DNA from: Eubacteriales bacterium | GTDB taxonomy: Bacteria > Bacillota > Clostridia > Lachnospirales > Lachnospiraceae | Length of the DNA stretch: 64,000 bases | Assembly (NCBI GenBank): GCA_030524745.1 | Contig: JAUNGC010000015.1 | Coordinates: 1-64,000 of the forward strand | Direction: 5' to 3' | In this document: in pieces, positions 63,366-64,000 of the stretch | How the letters are laid out: each line of letters starts with the position of its first letter | Numbering within the stretch: the stretch's first letter is position 1 | Position numbers and translations under genes: made by a program | Notes under the pieces: model-generated | The model's input: only the letters and a program-made list of their open reading frames with translations | Databases searched by the model: none | What the model was told of the DNA's origin: nothing

Positions 63366-63999
63366 TTTGCTTTCCTCCGGATGTGGTATGGGGCGCGCGC
63401 GTCGTTTGGGTCAGCAGTTCCGAGCCAGGACCGCTTTTGCTGACGCTGAGCGGATTCATGGAAAGTTCCCGTTCCAGAATTTCCATAACTTTGGGGGAGC
63501 AAAATCCCGCCTGACAGCGTCCCATTCCTGCTCTGGTGCGGCGTTTTATGCCGTCGAGGGAGCGCGCTCCCAAGGGGCGGCGGATCGCGTTGACAATCTC
63601 GCCTTCCGTCACGGTTTCACAGCGGCAGATTACATTGCTGTAGGAAGGATCGAGTGAAAGCAGTTCTTTTAACTGTTCGGGAGAAGCCTGCGCGACACAG
63701 GGAATGCCCCGTCTTGTTTTCACGAAGTTCTCCTTTTTCGGAGCCTGCAGTTTTTCGGAAATCCGGCCGGCGAGCCAGACGGCGATGGCCGGGGCGGAAG
63801 AAAGGCCGGGGGATTCAATGCCGGCGCAGTTGAAAAAGCCGGGCGCGTCTTCCGCTTCACCCAGCACGAAGTCTTTGCCGGCTTCGCTGGCCCGAAGCCC
63901 GGCGAAGGAGGTGATGGTCAGGTTGGAGGGCAGAGAAGGAACGCTGAGCCGTCCTTTTGTCATAACTTCGTCCAGTCCGGCCTGGGTGGTATTGAGGGC
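63352..63999 (-). CDS. GlpA/LhgO-like FAD oxidoreductase, C-terminal part (runs off the window)
   Basis: The frame is open to the right edge, so the N-terminal FAD domain lies outside; about 215 residues are visible. They include FFNCAGIESPGLSSAPAIA and a BFD-like [2Fe-2S] domain with the cysteines of VICRCETVTEGEIV and GRCQAGFC. This matches anaerobic glycerol-3-phosphate or 2-hydroxyacid dehydrogenase-like proteins of Clostridia. The ATG at 63963 is internal. It heads the three-gene oxidoreductase operon. Confidence 0.87.
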   Translation of the reverse strand, partial: ALNTTQAGLDEVMTKGRLSVPSLPSNLTITSFAGLRASEAGKDFVLGEAEDAPGFFNCAGIESPGLSSAPAIAVWLAGRISEKLQAPKKENFVKTRRGIPCVAQASPEQLKELLSLDPSYSNVICRCETVTEGEIVNAIRRPLGARSLDGIKRRTRAGMGRCQAGFCSPKVMEILERELSMNPLSVSKSGPGSELLTQTTRAPHTTSGGKQNETI

Positions 64000-64000
64000 T

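Overview
The window looks like a chromosomal segment of an anaerobic Firmicute, most likely a Lachnospiraceae-type Clostridium. This is inferred from the gene content (2-oxoacid:ferredoxin oxidoreductase, Mrp/Mbh-type antiporter, AAA/DUF4143 ATPase, many short GGAGG-led operons). It is split by one clear 6.5 kb integrated element.

Layout. 1-9.5 kb holds a truncated AAA ATPase, a membrane-anchored SurA-like protein, a two-gene fused 2-oxoacid:ferredoxin oxidoreductase, a DEDDh exonuclease, a D-Ala-D-Ala carboxypeptidase and trmB. 9.5-18.8 kb is one tightly overlapping operon of ten membrane subunits. Its order reproduces the cation-antiporter arm of membrane-bound hydrogenases (mbhA-H) and is followed by three further NuoL/M/N-like subunits, with no redox module. 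19.1-21.1 kb holds an IbrA/IbrB-like pair and tRNA-Pro(CGG). 21.2-28 kb holds a Sel1-repeat protein, a YtrA-type regulator with an ABC exporter and a clear operator, a UPF0340 protein, and a LacI regulator joined to a cysteine desulfidase-like gene.

28.2-41.3 kb is a long catabolic operon: Gfo/Idh oxidoreductase, two xylose-isomerase-like TIM barrels, a complete Opp/Dpp-type ABC importer with lipoprotein, an M20 peptidase, an epimerase, and two UroD-superfamily proteins that resemble Zn methyltransferases rather than heme enzymes. 41.3-46.6 kb holds an ABC-F protein and a four-gene operon (gamma-carbonic anhydrase, AlkD-like, nitrilase, RlmI-like).

46.5-53.1 kb is the most interesting part. 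An integrative element is inserted in the last codons of the rlmI-like gene; a 14-bp core is duplicated at both ends and both ends encode the methyltransferase C-terminus. It carries a lipoprotein cargo gene, two small regulators, a small ICE-type protein, an FtsK/TcpA-like ATPase, a Rep with the HUH endonuclease plus SF3 helicase layout of CRESS-DNA viruses, an excisionase and a tyrosine integrase. Between the ATPase and rep lies a perfect 11-bp stem whose 9-nt loop is exactly TAGTATTAC, the circovirus-type origin nonanucleotide. The gene order mimics the Tn916/ICEBs1 mobilisation core, with the CRESS Rep in place of the usual relaxase.

After the element come a GH2 beta-galactosidase (apparently once in an operon with the rlmI-like gene), an SGNH hydrolase, an M42 aminopeptidase, a MATE transporter, a YgjP-like metallopeptidase, a HAD phosphatase, and a GlpA-like/FAD oxidoreductase/DUF1667 cluster that runs off the right edge.
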